Under the pieces are notes generated by a model. The model was not told where the DNA came from. It ran no database searches and saw only the letters and a list, made by a program, of their open reading frames with translations. Below are positions 1-10,019 of a DNA stretch of 64,000 nucleotides, one piece after another (within the stretch, counting starts at the first letter, position 1; each line of letters opens with the position of its first letter). The position numbers and the translations under genes are program-made. Source of the DNA: Chinchilla lanigera (Eukaryota; Chordata; Mammalia; Rodentia; Chinchillidae); contig NW_004955437.1 of the NCBI RefSeq assembly GCF_000276665.1, positions 3,115,481-3,179,480 of the forward strand, given 5' to 3'.

Positions 1-310
1 TTCTGTATTCATGTATTCTTGCTACGTGACTCGCTTCCCCATTTGATCCCAATTTTATCAATTTTACCTGAACAATTCTTATTGGCTGACCATAGTTTTG
101 TCCATTTTTTCCCCTACCTTGGACCCACCTCACCTCGTGGTTTTGCTCCACAAAAGTCCCTAGAAAAGACACAGTCCTGCGTAACCCACTCGGGCCTCCC
201 TTCTGTCCCTCTCTTGGACAGAAGCTTTGTTTCCCTCAATAAATATATTCTGCTCTTAACCTCCATTGTTCCTAAAATTCATTCTTCAATCTGTGATGAA
301 CTCATCCCAG
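1..310 (+). repeat. Possible ERV LTR, 3' part (truncated by window edge)
   Basis: The segment ends in an AATAAA polyadenylation-type signal (about 238-243) inside a pyrimidine-rich context, followed by a TGCTCTT stretch and a cattcttc motif. That order is typical of the R-U5 end of class I endogenous retrovirus LTRs. The 5' end lies outside the window and no primer-binding site or gag-like frame follows, so a solo LTR is the simplest reading. The 120-codon frame here has no recognisable domain. The class assignment is inference. Confidence 0.35.
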
Positions 311-1325
311 ATATCATTCAGGTTGAGAGTTTTTATTTTCCTGTATTACTTTTAGGGTCCAGATTTTTCCAGGAGGGTTAATCAGAGGAAAGAGGAGAAA
401 GAGTCCAGGTTAACAGACAAACAAAATTAGTTTTCCCAGGGTCATACTAGGTACAGCGTTTCATGATCTTTATCATTAACCGTTATCAGAACCAACCAGG
501 CAAAAGTTAGAGGTTGGGGGAACAGAAAGATGATGTGAGAGATAAGCCCGCCTTCCCCTTGGGATCTTAGTTAATAACTGATCTTTGTGTAATGATTTAC
601 ACGATGTTTCTGCATTGCAAATCCATAGGCTCTGAACACAATCCTACTTGTTCAGTAGGCAAAGCAGGTGTTATATTGGATCATTTAATAGGTGAGCAAG
701 AGGAGCTGAGAGCTCAGGGAGTAACCAGAAGTCACAAGGTAGGCAAGCTCTTGGCTCTTGATCATACACTTTTTCTTAATTCACACCACCTGCCTGACTC
801 TGGCTGAGAAGCTGTCCACACACAAGAAAAAATACAACTAACATTATAATGGCATGGTGAGCGCCAGGCTTGGTGTTACAAACAAGAACTGTTACTGGAG
901 GTCAGAGAAAGGCTAACAGATCTTCCAGGTGCTTGGATCAATTCAAGCCCAGCCTTCAGCCAGTCTTAAGCGAGTCTGTCCTCATGGGGTCTTTGGAGCC
1001 AGGTCTCTGGTTCAGCCTGCGTCGCAACCTCAGAACCCCCTTTAAACTCTCTTCATGGGTGAAATTGGATTTTCTACATATGTCTATTATTTAGCAGGAA
1101 TGTCCCTCCATGGTAACCTAATACCTTTACCCTATTAAAGTGCACATACCTCAAAAGACCCATAAGGCAAGTATTTCTCAAACAACTCTGGCCCAGAAGC
1201 AAAAGCCCTGTTTCCACTCATACATTTTAGCAGGGGTCCCCTCTGTATTCTAAGATGTCATGTATGACTTTTATCTCCTATTCACAATAGACACATTTTT
1301 GTTTTAATACCAAAGTCTAACTTCA
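311..1325. other. Unassigned non-coding sequence
   Basis: I see no gene, SINE or recognisable ancient repeat. Short open frames show no domain, signal or codon bias. It could be further retroviral or LINE debris continuing from the LTR-like segment, but nothing specific supports that. Confidence 0.5.
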
Positions 1326-1336
1326 CATTCTCAAAT

Positions 1337-1510
1337 TTGTTTTGTTTTGTTTTGGAGGGTTGTTAGTTTGAGACAGGATCTCACTATGTAGTTCAGGCTG
1401 GCCTTGCCTTGAACTTACTGTGTAGTCCAGGATGGCTTCGAACTTGCAGCAATCCTCCTGCCTCAGCCTCCCAAGTGCTGGGATTACAGGTGTGCGCCAC
1501 CATGGCCAGC
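1337..1510 (-). mobile_element. B1-type SINE (7SL-derived)
   Basis: Read on the minus strand, it has the B1 head, the ctgtaatcccagcactt-type A-box region, the internal tandem duplication around the cagcctg units and an A-rich tail. On the plus strand this appears as a TTTTG-rich start and an end in gcgccaccatggccagc. It is flanked by an 11-bp target duplication (cattctcaaat) at 1326-1336 and 1515-1525, with three extra bases at the head. Moderately diverged from the young copies in the window. Confidence 0.9.
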
Positions 1511-1525
1511 ATCCCATTCTCAAAT

Positions 1526-2539
1526 ATGTGAGCAGAGTTATTGTTCTAGAAGGAAGAGCATCCTGCACTTGGTGGCACACCCCTGTAAACCCTGTGGGTA
1601 GCTACACCCCAGTTTGAGAAGCAGTCTATGGGAATTTCAGGCCTGCAACTAGATTCTTCCTGCCCTCACCTATTCTTGCACATAAATGAGTTTGAACCCA
1701 ACCCAGTAGTATGATCTATTCTCATTAAATACTATTCTGTGTACACTCTGCCCTCATAGTCAAATTTATGAAAAGTTGGTCTTATTCACAAAGACATTCT
1801 GAAAGGAAGGACAATAAAGATATAAAGATATAAGAGGAATATTCATAGGTAGCTGTAAAAAGTACAGAGATCTTAAGAAAAATCTTGGATACAGACCTGC
1901 CAGCTACAACAAAGCAAAAATGAAAAACGGGTCATTTTACAAAGCAACATCTTAGGCTCAATACGGTTAAATGACTTGGTTAAGGTCATCACCAGTTTAT
2001 AGAAAATTCAGGCGAAAAACCCATATCACAGTCTGCTTAGTCCAGAATGTATAGATGATGCAGGAGTGAAAGCTAATCCTGTAAATAAATATCTACATTT
2101 CCTAAAGAAAAATGTAAATGACAGGCCATGGAGTGGAAAAAGTAAGGGATGAAGTTAAATGGAGGCCAAAACTGCAAGTATGGTCGCATACATGGGAAGA
2201 TAAACAGTCAAAGTGGCGGGGTCCTGTAGATACAGGGTGGAGCGTCTAAATGGAACCATTTGGAGCCATGTAAACTGGGACTGACTTCATTACGGCCTCC
2301 CTCATGGGACAGAACCGCATGTCAAAACTATTTGCTTTAGTCTCTTGACAGATGTGTTTTCTTCACTAGTCTCCACGAGGAGTATGAGAAGGGTTGCGGG
2401 GGTAATCCGGGGGTCGTCAGGCAGTGGAGTGAAGTTGGGGGATGGATGGGAACACCGCTACAAATCTTTAGGGACAGGAGTTTCAACACAGAGGACAAAG
2501 AAGATTCTAGGGACTGTATTAGGGACTGTATTTACTCCC
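1526..2539. other. Unassigned non-coding sequence
   Basis: AT-rich intergenic sequence. A weak B1-like fragment may lie at about 1565-1620 (ggtggcacacccctgtaa). No gene or clear repeat boundary is visible otherwise. Confidence 0.45.
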
Positions 2540-2553
2540 TTCTTTGCATAATT

Positions 2554-2665
2554 TTTTTTTGAGACCCCGTCTCCTTACGTAGTTCAGACTGACCTTGAGC
2601 TCGGAGGCGATCCTCCTGCCTCAGCCTCCCAATTTGGTGTTGGAATTACAGGCATGCACCATCAT
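2554..2665 (-). mobile_element. B1-type SINE, shortened
   Basis: Minus-strand B1 with the duplicated middle region largely missing. It is flanked by a perfect 14-bp target duplication (ttctttgcataatt) at 2540-2553 and 2666-2679. The intact duplication shows that the short length is the inserted or internally deleted form and not truncation by a later event. Confidence 0.9.
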
Positions 2666-2679
2666 TTCTTTGCATAATT

Positions 2680-3480
2680 AACCCTTGTGGAAATACCTGT
2701 CTGTCCTAGGAGAAAAGGAAGGTCCTCCGGGCCCTGCGACACTGAGGTCCCCCGTCCCCGATCCGGAAGGTGGCAGTAGGGGGCAGTGGCACCACGGAAG
2801 AAATCTCAGCTGCAGGAGTTTTTCTCTCTGCAGAGCAACCCAAGGTCAGCAGCAGCCGAAATCCACAAAAACTGACTTTAAAAGTCCTCCTAAGAGCTGC
2901 ATCTTTCCAGTCCCCAAAACAATCGCTCCTTGTGCCCCAGGACACGGCGTGCGTTACACACTTAAAGCAGTTTCCACAGAACCGCATTCAGTTGGGTTTA
3001 AGCTCTGGGGAAAACTGGCAGCCTCTTTGTGAGTTTTTGAAAAAATTAGTTAGAGGGACAATTAAACCTTTATGGGCCCCAGAATGTACCTATGCAGACA
3101 TAAATAAGGATCAGTCTTCATCACCGGAGAATCCGCTTTCTGGCAGCAGATATATTTTTCTGCCATCGCAGTGCAGAGTTGAGCTCACGTCTGAGACCAT
3201 TTTGATTAGGGCAGGTGACAGGGGTCAGGCTGTGCAGTCAGAACTTTGACCCGCGGGTAGGCACGGGCTCCCTCTCAAAATGGACACATCACAGGCCCTG
3301 GGCTTAGCTGGTCTTAAATAAATCACATAAACTCCCAGAGCCTTTCCAGAAAGCTGCCAGGATTTTAGGCCAAGAAAACTCATCTTTCTCTTTCCTTGTG
3401 TTACTTTGGGCCAAAATGGTCCATCTGTCAGAGTCCCGGGTCCTCTTACGACACAATACAATGCATTCACATGTTTACGG
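2680..3480. other. Low-repeat block with a CTCF-like site
   Basis: About 800 bp with no SINE, MIR or LINE signature that I can see, moderately GC-rich at its left end. Overlapping frames of 93-159 codons exist on both strands but none resembles a known protein. Absence of repeats is compatible with a constrained element. Confidence 0.4.
2771..2789 (+). promoter_or_regulatory. CTCF-like binding motif
   Basis: The sequence tggcagtagggggcagtgg fits the CTCF core (CCASYAGRKGGCR) with the central AGTAGGGGGCAG intact. It lies in a repeat-free block far upstream of SCUBE3, in forward orientation. Occupancy cannot be judged from sequence alone. Confidence 0.45.
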
Positions 3481-3960
3481 CACAGTGTCCTTGAATGGTC
3501 CGCCTGATTTTTTTTTTTAATCCAATAATATCATTAAATGCACCAGGGGGCTCTCTTCTTAAAGAAACTTTTGAGGGAACTCTTTTGTTAAGTGAAGCTG
3601 TCTTTTGTAAGACAAATAATCGGCCATCCATTTGTTTTCGAAATCTGAGATTTCACATAGGAGATTTTTCTTAAACCAGGGCCCACTTGAGGGCCCATTT
3701 TCTTTGATTTTTCTGACTTTGGCAAAGATGAGCTTTTTCTGAACGGACGTTATTGGGTAGAGATGAAGGAGTCTCAAACGCTTGAGAAATCAGTTTCAAT
3801 GATTCATGTCATCCATAATTCCCTAAATTATGCCGAGAGCAAAGTAGAATGATCTGACACACACATAAAACCCAACCTCATAGATTTGAGAACCACTCTA
3901 TTTGAAGTCAGTCCCAAAGGGAATGCAGAGAGCAAGAGTCTGAGGGGACATTATTGTAGG
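3481..3960. other. Low-repeat AT-rich segment, possible conserved non-coding element
   Basis: No repeat family is recognisable and no coding frame is convincing. The segment at 3600-3780 has high-complexity AT-rich composition of the kind seen in conserved non-coding DNA. This is only suggestive without an alignment. Confidence 0.25.
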
Positions 3961-3964
3961 GGTT

Positions 3965-4215
3965 TTTAAAAACTTGTGGTAAAATAGCATAATATTTATT
4001 GCTTTTACCACTTATAAGTGTATAACTCAGTGGCATTAAATAAATTAAATTCACAGTGTTGTGCAACCATCACCACTATCGCTACCCAAAACCTTTTCAC
4101 CATCCCCAACAAAAACTCCTCACCCATTAAACAATAACTTGCCCTTCCTTGCGCCCCATCCCCTGCTAACCTCTACTTTCTGTCTCTATGAACTGTTTCC
4201 CACTTCGGCTTTTCT
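3965..4215 (-). mobile_element. L1M 3'-end fragment (antisense)
   Basis: Contains the recurrent ancient L1 3' signature in reverse complement: a ttcacagtgttgtgcaaccatcacc-type stretch, then the ccatccccaacaaaaactcc and ctctactttctgtctctatg blocks in the expected order. Heavily decayed, non-coding. Confidence 0.8.
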
Positions 4216-4954
4216 TTGGGACTTTTTCCTTCCCACGGCTTGGTGAGAGAATGGGGAGAGATGCGGTCATTCTCTTCCCGCCTCCTAGAGCCTCCCCTCT
4301 GCTCCACCAGCAGTGTCTCTGAGACGAAGCCTGCGCTCCTGTGAACGGTTTAAACTTGCAGAGGGGCTGCAGCCCCCCGCGGGAACAAAAGGAGGTCACT
4401 GGGTCTGAGTCTCTGTTACAAACTCAGGAATGGCAGGAATTTTCTGCCCTCAATAGTCTGAGGAAGTGGAAACGCGATGAGCTCCGTGGCTGTTTTGGGG
4501 TCTGAAGCCTACGTGGGGCCCAGGCTCACTGCAGGGCTCCCTGCTTGGGCTCCTGCCGGGCTAAGAAAATGGGAGTGCGAGAGTCACACAGGGCTCCCGC
4601 GGGCACCCTTGGATCCCATGCTATGGAATTTCTCAGTGAAAAACACGGGCTAAACCACTCCCAAGCCCTGCAGAGCTCACATCTCTTGTACCCACTTGTG
4701 GCCAATGGAGGTACACGAAAAATGACTAATACCCTTCAGTTGGGGTTTTACTTATGATACTTGGAAACTCAAAGCACCCCCTGCCCCCACCACCAATCAG
4801 GGTAACAAAAGAATCAGCTTGTGAAATAACTGATTTTTGCCACTTCAAAAGAACTCTTTGGGGACCCACAGTTTCCCCACCGCAAGTCCAGCACTGTGAG
4901 CCTGTGGAAGGCCCTTAGGACAACCCGTGGCAGGGTAAGTTCACGGCTCGGGGA
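4216..4954. other. Unassigned intergenic sequence
   Basis: No gene or repeat recognised. Composition turns GC-rich around 4250-4640, with small open frames lacking any domain. Confidence 0.45.
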
Positions 4955-5070
4955 GTCACCTTGAAGGCAGGAGGCCTGGGTTCCTTCACTGCCCAGTTGC
5001 TAGTGACCCTGGACTAGCCACTTCTCTATTGGCTTTGTTTGCTTCATGTCAGGTAGAAATGCCCTCTAAC
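4955..5070 (+). repeat. MIR SINE fragment
   Basis: Shows the MIR order in degraded form: gaggcctgggttc, then a tgccc-agttgctagtgaccctggactagccact stretch matching the tRNA-derived and core region. Old mammal-wide SINE. Confidence 0.6.
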
Positions 5071-5151
5071 TCAGAAAGTATGTGTGCAGTGAGGGAGGGA
5101 GGAGGTAAGGAAGCAGGTCTTTCTGGTGTCTAGGATTCTTCTTAAGTTTTC

Positions 5152-5301
5152 TTGGTTTTTGAGACAGAATCTTGCTACATATTTCAGGCTGGTCTTGAAC
5201 TCACTCTGTAGCACAGATTGGCCTTAAACTCATGGCAGTCCTCCTGCCTCAACCTTCTGAGTGCTGGGCTGGATTACAGGTGTGCACCACCACATCCAAC
5301 G
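5152..5301 (-). mobile_element. B1-type SINE
   Basis: Minus-strand B1 with tail-side gagacagaatcttgctac, both duplicated cagcctg/cttgaactca units, and the head end caggtgtgcaccaccac. Diverged, with no clean target duplication visible. Confidence 0.85.
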
Positions 5302-5532
5302 CTGAGATTCTAGAAACAGGGTGCAGTGTCATTTGTTTCCTACAGAGGTTAGCATTCATGAAAAGAGTGGATACAGGGAACAGGGAGATTTAGGGGAAAA
5401 GGAGAGTGGGTGGATGTGTTTTTAGAACAGATGAACAATGGAGTTTTAGCTGGATCTTTAGGCAGAAATGGAAACAGGCAACTGGAGTTAAGGAGAGAGG
5501 TTGGGATTCACGGATAACAAAAATGGAGTTAT

Positions 5533-5622
5533 GGGGCTGGGGATTTAGCTCAGCGGCACAGCGCCTGCCTGGCAAGCACAAGGTTGTGAGTTCGATTCCT
5601 GGTATCGGGAAAAAAAACAACT
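5533..5622 (+). mobile_element. ID-type SINE (tRNA-Ala-derived), young
   Basis: Begins ggggctggggatttagctca (A box) and carries gttcgattcctgg (B box) before a short A-rich tail, so it is built on a tRNA-Ala-like pol III promoter. A perfect 16-bp target duplication (aacaaaaatggagtta) at 5516-5531 and 5623-5638 marks a recent L1-mediated insertion. It is not a tRNA gene: the 3' half does not fold back to an acceptor stem. Confidence 0.95.
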
Positions 5623-5753
5623 AACAAAAATGGAGTTAGAATCATGGTTGGTAGGCAAAATAGTAATAACAATACCAAGCAACACAAATCAGAGCTTATC
5701 AGGCGTCAGTCCCTGGGGCATGATGGGGGCTCCACATAGATGTGCTCCTATCA

Positions 5754-5913
5754 GCTGGGCGTGGTGCTGCATTCCGGTAATCCCAGCACTCAGGAGGTTG
5801 AGGCAGGAGGATTGTTGCAAGTTCAAGATCAGCCTGGACTACAAAGTGAGCTCAAGTCCAGCCTGAACTGCACAGTGAGACCCTGTCTCAAAAAGACCAA
5901 AAAAAAAAAAAAA
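5754..5913 (+). mobile_element. B1-type SINE, young
   Basis: Complete B1 with the internal duplication and an A16 tail, flanked by a perfect 16-bp target duplication (agatgtgctcctatca) at 5738-5753 and 5914-5929. Low divergence from the other young copies. Confidence 0.95.
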
Positions 5914-5939
5914 AGATGTGCTCCTATCATTCATACAGC

Positions 5940-6060
5940 CCTATAACAAAGATGACTTTACGCCTCTTTGCAGATGAGGAAAATTTGTCCAAGGTCACAC
6001 AGCAGGTAAGAGGTGAGACAGGAGTGGATTCCAGGGGAATCTGACTTCAGATCACTTGGC
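5940..6060 (-). repeat. MIR SINE fragment
   Basis: Reverse-complement MIR core: gcagatgagg, aaggtcacacagc and a following cagagcc-like end (ggtgagacaggagtggattcc). Confidence 0.65.
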
Positions 6061-6279
6061 TGGTCTTTTATATCAGCTCCTGAAACCATGATGGTGGAGG
6101 AGCATGAGAGAAAAGAAACACTGGGGGGCAGAAAACTGAAAAGTAGAAAGGACTCCTCTTCTTGATCAGCTGTCATCTAAAACCAGATTCTGAGACGATG
6201 ACTGTGAGTTAGAAGCAAGAACCATCCAGGCGTATTTAGCGATATGGCCACCTGAGCTGGCTCTGACTAGTTACACAAC

Positions 6280-6490
6280 AGCGACACCATAATGTATGGA
6301 GTCTCACCACGTCCTAGACAAAGGGGACTTCACGTACGGTACTTCATTTAGTCCTCTCACAAGGATCCTGCCGAAAAGGGTATTAGAGCATTCATTTTAC
6401 AGGGAAGGAAACCGAGGCCCAAGAGCTTAAGAAGTTACCCAGCTAGGTCTCAGAGCTGGGAACGTACAACCAAGCTGTGTGCTTCCAGAG
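6280..6490 (-). repeat. MIR SINE
   Basis: Reverse-complement MIR with the order ttcatttagtcctctcac, ttttacagggaaggaaaccgag, agttacccagctagg and gctgggaacgtac. Long and fairly complete. Confidence 0.7.
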
Positions 6491-6719
6491 CCAGCCCAAG
6501 AATGACCTCCCCCGCTCAAGCCGCCTTTCCTGATTGCCTCACTCATCAGTCGTGAAATGAAACATCCTACTCCCTTCTACTTAGCTTGTGGTTGACACCA
6601 GTATAGTATTTGAAGTCAGCGCTTCTGGAGGTTACTAAGGAGTATCAGCTGCCTTGAACCAATGTTTCTTATGTGCATATTTGAGTTAATTTAGTCCAAC
6701 TACAATAAACTGTCTCTTA

Positions 6720-6879
6720 ATCTTTTTATTTTTAATTTTTTATTAGTATATGTTTGCCGTACGTATCATGTTCACAGTCCTGTGTGGAGTTGGTACATGT
6801 ACATAGCACATTTTAGTTCCATTTTTCATCCCCTGTCCTTCCTCCCATCTCTTAAGCCTCTTCCCATTTGAGAAAGCGC
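6720..6879. repeat. Possible L1 3'UTR remnant
   Basis: AT-rich stretch starting with a T-rich run and a tttttattagtatatg block, then a pyrimidine-rich tail (catcccctgtccttcctccc). The style resembles rodent L1 3'UTR sequence on the minus strand, but I cannot assign a family. Confidence 0.3.
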
Positions 6880-6894
6880 TATTTTCCTATTTCC

Positions 6895-7075
6895 GGTTGT
6901 TTCTTTCTTTCTTTGTTTTGTTTTGTTTTGTCTTTTTTGAGACAGGGTCTCACTATGCAGTTCAGGCTGGCCTTGAGCTCACTTTGTAGCCCAGGCTGGT
7001 CTCGAACTTGCAATGATCCTCCTGCCTCAGCCTCCCAAGTGCTGGGATTACAGGCGTGCACCACCACGCCCGGCT
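6895..7075 (-). mobile_element. B1-type SINE, young
   Basis: Full-length minus-strand B1 with a long T/G-rich (A-tail complement) start and the head cgtgcaccaccacgcccggc. A 15-bp perfect target duplication (tattttcctatttcc) lies at 6880-6894 and 7076-7090. Confidence 0.95.
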
Positions 7076-7149
7076 TATTTTCCTATTTCCTATGATGCGT
7101 TTTGGTTTGTTCTTTCTTTATATAGAGGCAGGCCAGTTCACTCGCCAAA

Positions 7150-7470
7150 CCCAATTCCATGGAGAAGTGTGACTGGTCTAAGTATCCCATTTCCGTTACA
7201 GTGATTGGTTCAGGCAAGAGCACATGACACAAGCTGGGCCAATGAGATACAAGAGAGATGGCAATATTTTCCACTCTACTCCTGCCCGCGCTCCGGGCAG
7301 TCTTGCTGTGTATTTTTTGCTGGAGGATGGGAGGACTTGGACCTGGATCCTCCCTACCTGGAGAGGGGCAGTGAACCCCTGAACCTCGGCCTGCTGTCAC
7401 CGATTCCCCATCACTGAGGCAGTGCATTCTTTATTGTTCAAGCCAGCTTGATTTGGGGTGCCTGCAACTC
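7150..7470 (+). repeat. Old interspersed repeat, probably LTR-like
   Basis: Has the blocks attggttcaggcaagagcacatga, aagctgggccaatgagat and, near the end, ttctttattgttcaagcca. This order occurs in a common ancient mammalian repeat whose 3' end reads ttgtttaagcca. I recognise the pattern but not the exact family name. Confidence 0.45.
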
Positions 7471-7846
7471 CCCAGCCTCCACCGGAAGGTGAACCCCATG
7501 AAGGCTCAAACTGTGTCTGCCTCGCATAGCATTAAGCAGACATGCGGGATGGTGCAGCCAGACAGAGCTTTTCAAATCATCTACCCCAGGTCTCCTCACT
7601 TTTCTGCTCTGTAAGGACAAGAGAAACAGGTGGCTGTTAGGAAGTGAATAGCAGTAGGTGTCCTTCTAATTAGGTTAGACACTGTCTAGTGCACTCAGCG
7701 AGGATCTTGTCTCTGTGAGGCACGCATCCCCAGAGGGGCTTTGATGCCTCCCTCTGTAGGACCTGGAGCATGGACATCCAGGAGGATCGGGCCAAAATAA
7801 AACTTCATCTTAGCTGATGACAAAAATGGAGACTTAGGATGAAAGA
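7471..7846. other. Unassigned intergenic sequence
   Basis: No gene, SINE or other repeat that I can identify. Confidence 0.45.
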
Positions 7847-8013
7847 TATTATTTATTTATTTATTTAGTTGTTTGTTTTTAGACAATCTGCTGTATTATT
7901 TAGGCTGGTCTTGAACTCATTATGTAGCCCAGGCTGGCCTTAAACTCATGGAAATCCTCCTGCCTCAGCCTCCCAAGTATTGGGATTACAAGTGTGTGCC
8001 ACCATGCCCAGCT
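7847..8013 (-). mobile_element. B1-type SINE with (TTTA)n tail
   Basis: Minus-strand B1 whose tail has become a TTTA/ATTT repeat. The duplicated middle units and the head accatgcccagct are clear. Confidence 0.85.
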
Positions 8014-8033
8014 GAGTTTTATATTTAGTTTAT

Positions 8034-8106
8034 TTTGTGCTGGAGATTGAACCCAGGGTTTCATGCATGCTAAGCACATGTTTTACCACTGAGCTACCTT
8101 CAGCCC
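8034..8106 (-). mobile_element. ID-type SINE, old
   Basis: Minus-strand ID: ctggagattgaacccaggg (B-box complement), then cactgagctacc and cagcccc (A-box complement). More diverged than the young subfamily; lies 20 bp from the preceding B1. Confidence 0.8.
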
Positions 8107-8544
8107 CAGGATCTCTTTCTTTAAAAGAACAATATACTATCTTTGTAATAATTGGATGATGTTTAATGTTGGGTGTTTTAATGAATAAATTATGGGAAAT
8201 ACAAAGTTATAACTCCAGGGGCCTTTGGCATGGAGGGGTCCATATTGCGTCCCTCGGTAGACACTGGGCTGAAACTCTGCCTAGTTTAATTTCCTGGGAA
8301 TCAGTCTTTCTAAAAACTCAAAATTGCTGAATGAAAAATACAAAACATTGGCAGGTTTCACCACTCCTTTACAACGCATTCTGTAGCTCTTCTCTGTGCT
8401 TTTTCCATAATATTTTGTTTCTTTTAAAATTCAATTTGGAGAGGAAGGGAATAAAGAGAATTAAGATATATTAAGTATATGTACCTACTCCCTAAGATGA
8501 ATGTAAACATTTTATACTGCAAACATCTACTAATACAAAATAAA
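8107..8544. other. Unassigned AT-rich intergenic sequence
   Basis: No gene or specific repeat recognised; L1-like base composition only. Confidence 0.4.
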
Positions 8545-8701
8545 ATAAAGCCCACTTTGTTGAGGTATAATTTTCATAAATAAAATGTGCAAATTTTAAG
8601 TGTGCATCTTGGTGAGTTTTGAAAAAATAATACACATGCAATCACCACCACAGCCAAACAAAATATTTCCACTGGCTCCCAAAATTTCTTTGCGCCACCC
8701 C

Positions 8702-8850
8702 TTTTTTAGGGGGCGTTGAGACAGACTCTCTACGCAGTTCAGGCTGGCCTTGAACTCACTGTGTATCCCAGGCTGTCCTCAGACTCGCAGTGACCCTCTT
8801 GCCTCAGCCTCCCAAGTGCTGAAATTACAGGCGTGCACCATCAAACCTGG
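8702..8850 (-). mobile_element. B1-type SINE
   Basis: Minus-strand B1, moderately diverged, inside L1 sequence and immediately left of a younger B1. Confidence 0.88.
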
Positions 8851-8870
8851 GTTTCTTTGTGCTCATTTTC

Positions 8871-9031
8871 TTTCTTTTTTTTTTAGTCTCTTTGAAACAG
8901 GGTTTCGCTATGTGGTTCAGGCTGGCCTTGAGCTCACTTTGTAGCCCAGGCTGACCTCGAACTCGCAACGATCCTCCTGCCTCAGCCTCCCAAGTGCTGG
9001 GATTATAGGCGTGCGCCACCACGCCCGGCCA
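8871..9031 (-). mobile_element. B1-type SINE, young
   Basis: Minus-strand B1 with near-consensus body and head gcgccaccacgcccggcc. A 13-bp target duplication (tgtgctcattttc) lies at 8858-8870 and 9032-9044. Confidence 0.95.
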
Positions 9032-9184
9032 TGTGCTCATTTTCAATCAGTGTCCATTTTCTTATCCCAGGCAACCATTGATCTGTTATGTTACTATAGA
9101 TTAGTTTTACAGGTTCTAAAACTTTATTTAAATGAAATGATACAGTATGCAGTTGTTTTAGGTAGCGAGGATTTGCATAAAATG

Positions 9185-9420
9185 CCACTGACTATGCAGC
9201 TTAAGCAACAGAAATTTATTTTCACAGCCCTGGAGGCTAGAGGTTCAGGATCACAGTGTCGGCAGGTTTGGCTTCTCCTGCGGCCTCTCTCTTCGGCCTG
9301 CAGCGGGCTGCCTTCTCCCTGTGTCCTCCTGTGACATTTTTCTCAATGTGCACACATCCCCCCTGCTTCATCCTCTTTCGGTAAGGACACCCGTCCTGTG
9401 AGGTAAGGTCCCATTTTTTG
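9185..9420 (+). repeat. Old interspersed repeat of uncertain class
   Basis: Shows the familiar ancient pattern cagcttaagcaacagaaatttattttcacagccctggagg (positions about 9200-9237), then tctcctgcggcctctc and cctgtgtcctcc blocks. Possibly MaLR-related; the name is uncertain. Confidence 0.45.
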
Positions 9421-9550
9421 ACCTAATAAGTGTGTGACGGTTTCTCATTGTGATTTCAATTTGTATAACCCCGATGCCCAATCATGTTGGGCATCAGGTA
9501 CTTACTTGTCATCCAGACATCTTACTTGTAAAGTATATATGCAAATTTTT
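9421..9550 (-). mobile_element. L1M 3'UTR fragment (antisense)
   Basis: Contains the degenerate reverse-complement L1 blocks gtttctcattgtgatttcaat, atttgtataa and catgttgggcatca, in the order seen in old L1 3' regions. Confidence 0.6.
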
Positions 9551-9552
9551 TG

Positions 9553-9628
9553 CCTTGGAGGAGGTGCTAGGGATGGAACCTTATGTATGCTAGACAAGCA
9601 CTCTACCACGGAGCTATATCCCCGGACC
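9553..9628 (-). mobile_element. ID-type SINE, old
   Basis: Minus-strand ID with gtgctagggatggaacctta and cacggagctatatccccgg. Older subfamily. Confidence 0.8.
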
Positions 9629-9639
9629 CTTACTTATTA

Positions 9640-9917
9640 CCTTTAGTTTTTAAAGACTTTTTAAAAGAGCAGACTTCATTTCACAGCAAATTTGAGAGAA
9701 AGATCCAGAGATTTGCTGTATACTCCCTGTTCCGACTCAGGCACAGCTATCCTCATTACCCACCTCCCCTGGCATTGTGGTGCAGTTGTTACCACTCATG
9801 GGCCCAACATCAACACATCATTATCACCCAAAGACCGTACCTAGGTTTAGGGTTCGCACTTAGAGTTGGGTTTGGACAAAGGTATAGTGACAGGTTCCTA
9901 CCATTCCATGATCATAC
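9640..9917 (-). mobile_element. L1M fragment (antisense)
   Basis: Carries ttcacagcaaatttgagaga, cacatcattatcacccaaag, ggtttagggttcgcactt and gtttggacaaaggtatagtgacag. This is the reverse complement of a well-known old L1 3' region. Confidence 0.8.
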
Positions 9918-10019
9918 AGCCTCACTTTGTAGCCCAGGCTGGTCTCGAACTTGCAACAATCCTCCTGCCTCAGCCTCCCGAGTGCTGGGATTACAGGCGT
10001 GTGCCACCACGCCTGGCCT
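9918..10019 (-). mobile_element. B1-type SINE, 3'-truncated copy
   Basis: Only the head-side portion of B1 is present (from cactttgtagcccaggctgg to cacgcctggcc); no A-tail side remains. Confidence 0.85.

Larger units (their letters stand above)
8545..9180 (-). mobile_element. L1M 3'-end fragment (antisense), split by two B1s
   Basis: Left part carries ttgttgaggtataattttcataaa-type sequence and caatcaccaccacagcc; right part continues with ggcaaccattgatctgttat and tttaaatgaaatgatacag. Together these match the reverse complement of old L1 3' ends. Two B1 elements interrupt it. Confidence 0.75.

Noticed and set aside
2770..3249. 159-codon frame in a repeat-free block
   Set aside because: No domain, no signal peptide, overlapped by antisense and alternative frames. 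Considered as a TCP11 or other first exon but no resemblance found.
5533..5622. Possible tRNA-Ala gene
   Set aside because: A and B boxes are present but there is no acceptor/anticodon fold, and it has an A tail and target duplication: an ID SINE, like all other such hits here.
1..8000. TCP11 exons expected upstream of SCUBE3
   Set aside because: No frame resembled TCP11; in human the gap between the two genes is of similar size to this window, so TCP11 may lie just outside.
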